From NCBI GenBank assembly GCA_964036665.1, contig OZ038533.1, positions 3,954,001 to 4,018,000 of the forward strand: 64,000 nucleotides of DNA, in the 5' to 3' direction. Position 1 is the first letter of the stretch. Every line of letters begins with the position of its first letter. Below the pieces are notes generated by a model. The model ran no database searches, had not been told where the DNA came from, and saw only the letters and a program-made list of their open reading frames with translations. The DNA comes from Gordius sp. MW1. Taxonomy: Eukaryota; Nematomorpha; Gordioida; Gordea; Gordiidae. This document shows, piece by piece, positions 60,652-64,000 of the stretch. The translations under genes and the position numbers were made by a program.

Positions 60652-61883
60652 GGAGAGACCAAAAGCGGGGGACGGCTACAGAGGACTTTGAGTACGTGGG
60701 TGATATGATGCCCACCCCGTCAGATCATGTAGCCGTCCTCGGCGAACTTGGCGATCAAGAGCAGCATGCAAAGTGGACAATTCTGCTTGCTTATAGCCCA
60801 ATGTTTGATCACACCGACCTATCGGGTTACCAAGACGCCTTGGAGAGGCTGGATTTTGAGCGACCTTTCGGCACACAATGTTTATAAGACCGAGGTTGAG
60901 GAATCTATTCTAAGATCTGTGCTCACTCCAATCCACATCTATATTAGCATCATCCTCTCACTCACTAACCCTACCCGAGGATAAAAGATCCTCGGAAGGA
61001 GTATCAATTAAATGTCTAGGCAATATAACGATAGGCCACCAAATTATAAGACGCAATAAAGAAGTAAAGTTTCGATATATTTTTCAACAAAATAACATAT
61101 TTGATGTTGTATACATCCGAAATTATAAATTAATTAAACAGATTCACCCACCCCCGCGACAGGAGAGTGAGTTGGAATACCATGGTGAGATAGGCCGCTC
61201 GATTTTTGTCATCGGACGAAAACGGATCGGGGTGTAGACATGCTATGTCCCAAATTTGTGGGCAGTATGAAATATTTATTTTTCATAAAATATGCTTTAT
61301 GAATTAATTTTTATCCCAACTTTTATAAAATATTTAGATTAGCACACTGCAACTTTGGGACAAGAGGAGCCTTTATATACCACTTTACTCGACCCCTTTA
61401 TACATTAAGCATATTCGCTTAATGTATTTTTAACCTTTTACCACTTTCTCGACCCTTTTATATATACATTTTGCATAGTTGTTAAATGTAATTATATCTC
61501 TCATATACGACTTTATCTGGTCAGTTTTGTAAGCACATTATATATTTTAACACTTTATATACCACTTCTTGTAAACCCTTTATACAAAATCCCATCTATG
61601 ATATAAATTCCAACTCCAAGATGGCCGCCAATTTTATGTAGGCATACGAACAGAAATTGTATATTACGGAATTCCATTTTTTTCCAAATATTGTTTCACT
61701 CGTCGCAATCACTGAGATAAATTAATCACACATATCGATATTAATTATAAAATATTATATATAATGGCACTAATTTAAAAGATATGTGTATTATGCAATG
61801 TAAGAATTATAACTTAACCCGACCCGAAAGCGTTAAAAATATTTCAATCCAAACCCGAGGTAGGGTTTCGGCTCACCCGTGAG
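60652..61883. other. Stretch with an unrecognised GC-richer open frame
   Basis: 60660-60890 is clearly less AT-rich than its surroundings and has an uninterrupted plus-strand frame (EYVGDMM to FGTQCL), but I recognise no domain. It may be the edge of an older coding element. 61360-61590 has a repeated ACCACTTTCTCGACCCTTT-like phrase, and CATTAAGCATATTCGCTTAATG is a perfect short palindrome near 61405. No gene is supported. Confidence 0.4.
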
Positions 61884-62527
61884 TAGAGCCCTGCACGGGC
61901 CGTCCGAGGCCCGGCCCGGCCCGAGTTCGGCCCGGCCCGACGGGCTTTCGGGCCGGGCTCGGGCAAATTTTAAAACATTGATCGGGCCTCGGGCTTGGGT
62001 CGGGCCTGATGGGCCAGCCCGACCCGAGGCCCGAGCCCGAAAAAAAATTTGAATAAATATTAATCCAAAATATAATTACAATACAAGATAATCCCCCTAC
62101 AAATAAATATTTAGAATTTTACTACCACCTCATATTAATTTCTTGGTTAGCCGTGTGGGTCTATCTATGCTATGTATGACTTTGACTATGAGTGATGATG
62201 AAATATTTAAAACAACAGTGTGTAGATTAAGCTTAAAAGCAAAAATAATAGTAGCTATTTTGAACAATAGAGTTAGTATTATTTACCATAATTATTCATA
62301 TTTTAAATCACATAATATTCGCGATACGTAATATATTTATAAATAAATTTTTTAAATAAAATTGGTACAAATTTACATTTTTACAAAAGTCGGGCCGGGC
62401 TCGGGCTCGGGTCGGGCCTGAGTAAAAAAAACAAATCGGGCTCGGGTCGGGCTCGGGCAAAAAATAAAAAAAGGTTTCGGGCTCGGGTCGGGCTCGGGCC
62501 GATAAAATTCAATTTTGCAGGGCTCTA
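61884..62527. mobile_element. 644-bp hAT-like MITE with GGGCTCGGGC termini
   Basis: The ends TAGAGCCCTGCA and TGCAGGGCTCTA are perfect inverted repeats, and CCCGTGAG flanks both (61876-61883 and 62528-62535), a perfect 8-bp duplication. Subterminal tracts of GGCCCGGCCC and GGGCTCGGGTC type dominate the outer 150 bases on each side. The AT-rich middle contains a chance open frame at 62143-62331. Confidence 0.92.
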
Positions 62528-63599
62528 CCCGTGAGGGCTCTAGCAGGAAGGAGTCAAGATGCGTAAAGTTAAAAAAAAACGATGTAATTCAGCAACTATA
62601 TTTTCGTCCATCCGACTATATAAGATCGCAACTCCAATGATTCTACATTTTTACCATTACAAAACAAAAATAATGGTTCTCTCCATATTTTTGTGCTATT
62701 TCAATAAAAATATTCAAAATAACAAGTCTAAGTCTAGTTTTATTTATAAATCCAAATTTGCGGCTTTATTGTTTAAAGAACTTTTTTAATTCAACCCTAT
62801 TAACTTAAATAGGATGTGCTTCAAAAATATAAATTCCCTTTGTTTAAAATTGAAGAGTAAAAGAATCATGATAGTCCTCACATTATATTTACATTTTCAA
62901 TTAACCATTCTGCACAAAAAACCTTGAATAAAAGTTTGAAACACCCTCTAATAATAACACTAGTCAAGAAATAATGAACTTATAAAATTCACCGGCATGT
63001 TTGCATTCTGGTATATGGTGTATTCAAATATATGTTTAGTTTTTTCCCTATACTTCAAGTTTTAAAATATTTGCTGTCAAAGTCGCTAAAACAGCTTGCA
63101 AAATAGTATTATAACATCGACATAGAGCATCATACACCAGGGGATGTCTTTTAAATGTCCCTCGTTATTGTGCCCATAATTATTTTAAATAAAAAGGGAC
63201 TCATTAAACAACTCAATATCGTTTGCAGGGAATTAAAAATATTAAAAGCAAAACACATAACAAAATTTTTAATCAATTTTAGAGTATCCGTATTTTTTTA
63301 ACTATAGTAATATTAAAACATTAGCTTCCCTCGCTTTGGGTAGTCCTGCATACGTCGAATTAAAAGATTTAAATTGATCAATGCTATCGGATTACAAGAT
63401 CCCAGTTTTGATCTATTAACGCTCTAAAATTTGGACCTATATAAAATTAATAATACTTTGACCCTAAATTTTTCAGCAATATGATACGAAATCCATGTAT
63501 AAGAAGCAGTAACCTAAGCGTCTGATTACATTAATTATATTCAGACAGAAGTTTACTACAGCCGAACCAAATATAATTTTTAAAGAGTCCAATGGTAAA
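62528..63599. other. Stretch with a diverged copy of the 933-bp palindrome
   Basis: 62947-63075 (ACACTAGTCAAGAAATAATG to CCCTATACTTCAAGTTTTAA) resembles the first 130 bases of the 55141-56073 element. The rest is AT-rich with no exon supported. An open frame of 76 codons at 62559-62789 is Lys/Ile/Phe-rich and not recognised. Confidence 0.5.
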
Positions 63600-63990
63600 G
63601 GTGCCTAATTCAAAAAGGCCAGCACTCCTTCCATCCTCGAGCCATCCGATCTTTCGTTAGAAGGTAGAATGCGTCCCGACAAAGCTTCTATGATCCCCTG
63701 GGAGGATGGTAAGTTCCTAGCCTGGGACTTTACCTGCATTGATATCTTCGCGCCAACTAATAATAGTTTTAACTCACTTTCTTGTGGGGAAGATCGTAAA
63801 ACACTCAAATACCTAGCCATTGCTCAATATAAAATTTTTATTCCAATAGTAGCTTCCTATTCTGCTACTTTTGGCAAGCAAGCCTTAGCATTTTTAGATC
63901 GATAGAAAATAGATCCCACAAAGGTAAATTTTCACCCAGCTTTATTTTACGCCAAAGAATAGGCATTTTAATAGCTAAATATAATTACAA
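63600..63990 (+). pseudogene. Fragment resembling a PD-(D/E)XK-like segment found near invertebrate retroelement RTs
   Basis: The frame at 63669-63905 reads RPDKASMIPWEDGKFLAWDF, then TCIDIFAPTNNSF, and later a hydrophobic IFIPIVASYSATFG. The pattern R-P-D ... W-x-x-G-K ... W-D-x-T-C-x-D resembles a C-terminal nuclease-like segment I know from invertebrate retroelement proteins, but this is pattern memory and not a search. Stops at 63903 and after KE break it, and it reaches the right edge. Confidence 0.4.
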
Positions 63991-64000
63991 AACTTTCTCT

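Noticed and set aside
62143..62331. 62-codon open frame inside the 61884-62527 MITE
   Set aside because: Composition is that of the AT-rich interior, no domain is visible and the MITE is otherwise non-coding.

Overview
This is a eukaryotic, AT-rich window, most likely from an arthropod and plausibly an insect; the order cannot be told from the sequence. The evidence is spliced genes with GT-AG introns in consistent phase, a cholecystokinin/sulfakinin-type receptor, a DHRS11/farnesol-dehydrogenase-like SDR, and a very dense load of animal DNA transposons (Helitron, piggyBac, hAT, foldback MITEs) plus a decayed Gypsy element. There is no operon structure and no bacterial signal.

Four host genes can be rebuilt by joining exons in matching phase. 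(1) 1-1882, plus: the 3' part of a peptide GPCR of the CCK/gastrin/sulfakinin receptor type, running off the left edge. (2) 4067-8670, plus: a complete four-exon classical SDR of 294 aa. (3) 11260-23594, minus: a complete nine-exon GH29 alpha-L-fucosidase of 544 aa, whose introns 5 and 6 have been swollen by repeats to about 4.0 and 4.5 kb. (4) 50632-52270, minus: a seven-exon NUFIP1-like zinc-finger gene of about 327 aa.

The rest is mainly mobile DNA. 6590-8105, 17888-21730 and 24340-25500 carry one unclassified composite repeat family with tRNA-like scraps; in fucosidase intron 5 three copies alternate in orientation. 13745-17010 is a large foldback element built from two different nested tandem arrays. 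28407-38344 holds two decayed Helitrons lying tail to tail. 41960-45945 is a wrecked Gypsy pol, split by a 1.5-kb hAT-like element that left an 8-bp target duplication. 47264-50107 is a hAT-like element with a perfect 8-bp duplication that was itself hit by a piggyBac element, now internally deleted. 58193-60651 is a near-intact BED-type hAT element whose transposase is broken only by two one-base shifts, both in homopolymer runs. MITE-like elements with clear target duplications lie at 4784, 10149, 40465, 52299, 55141 and 61884.

The host genes are unrelated to each other in function. What links them is repeat colonisation: the SDR and fucosidase introns share the same composite repeat, and a MITE sits just upstream of the NUFIP1-like start codon.
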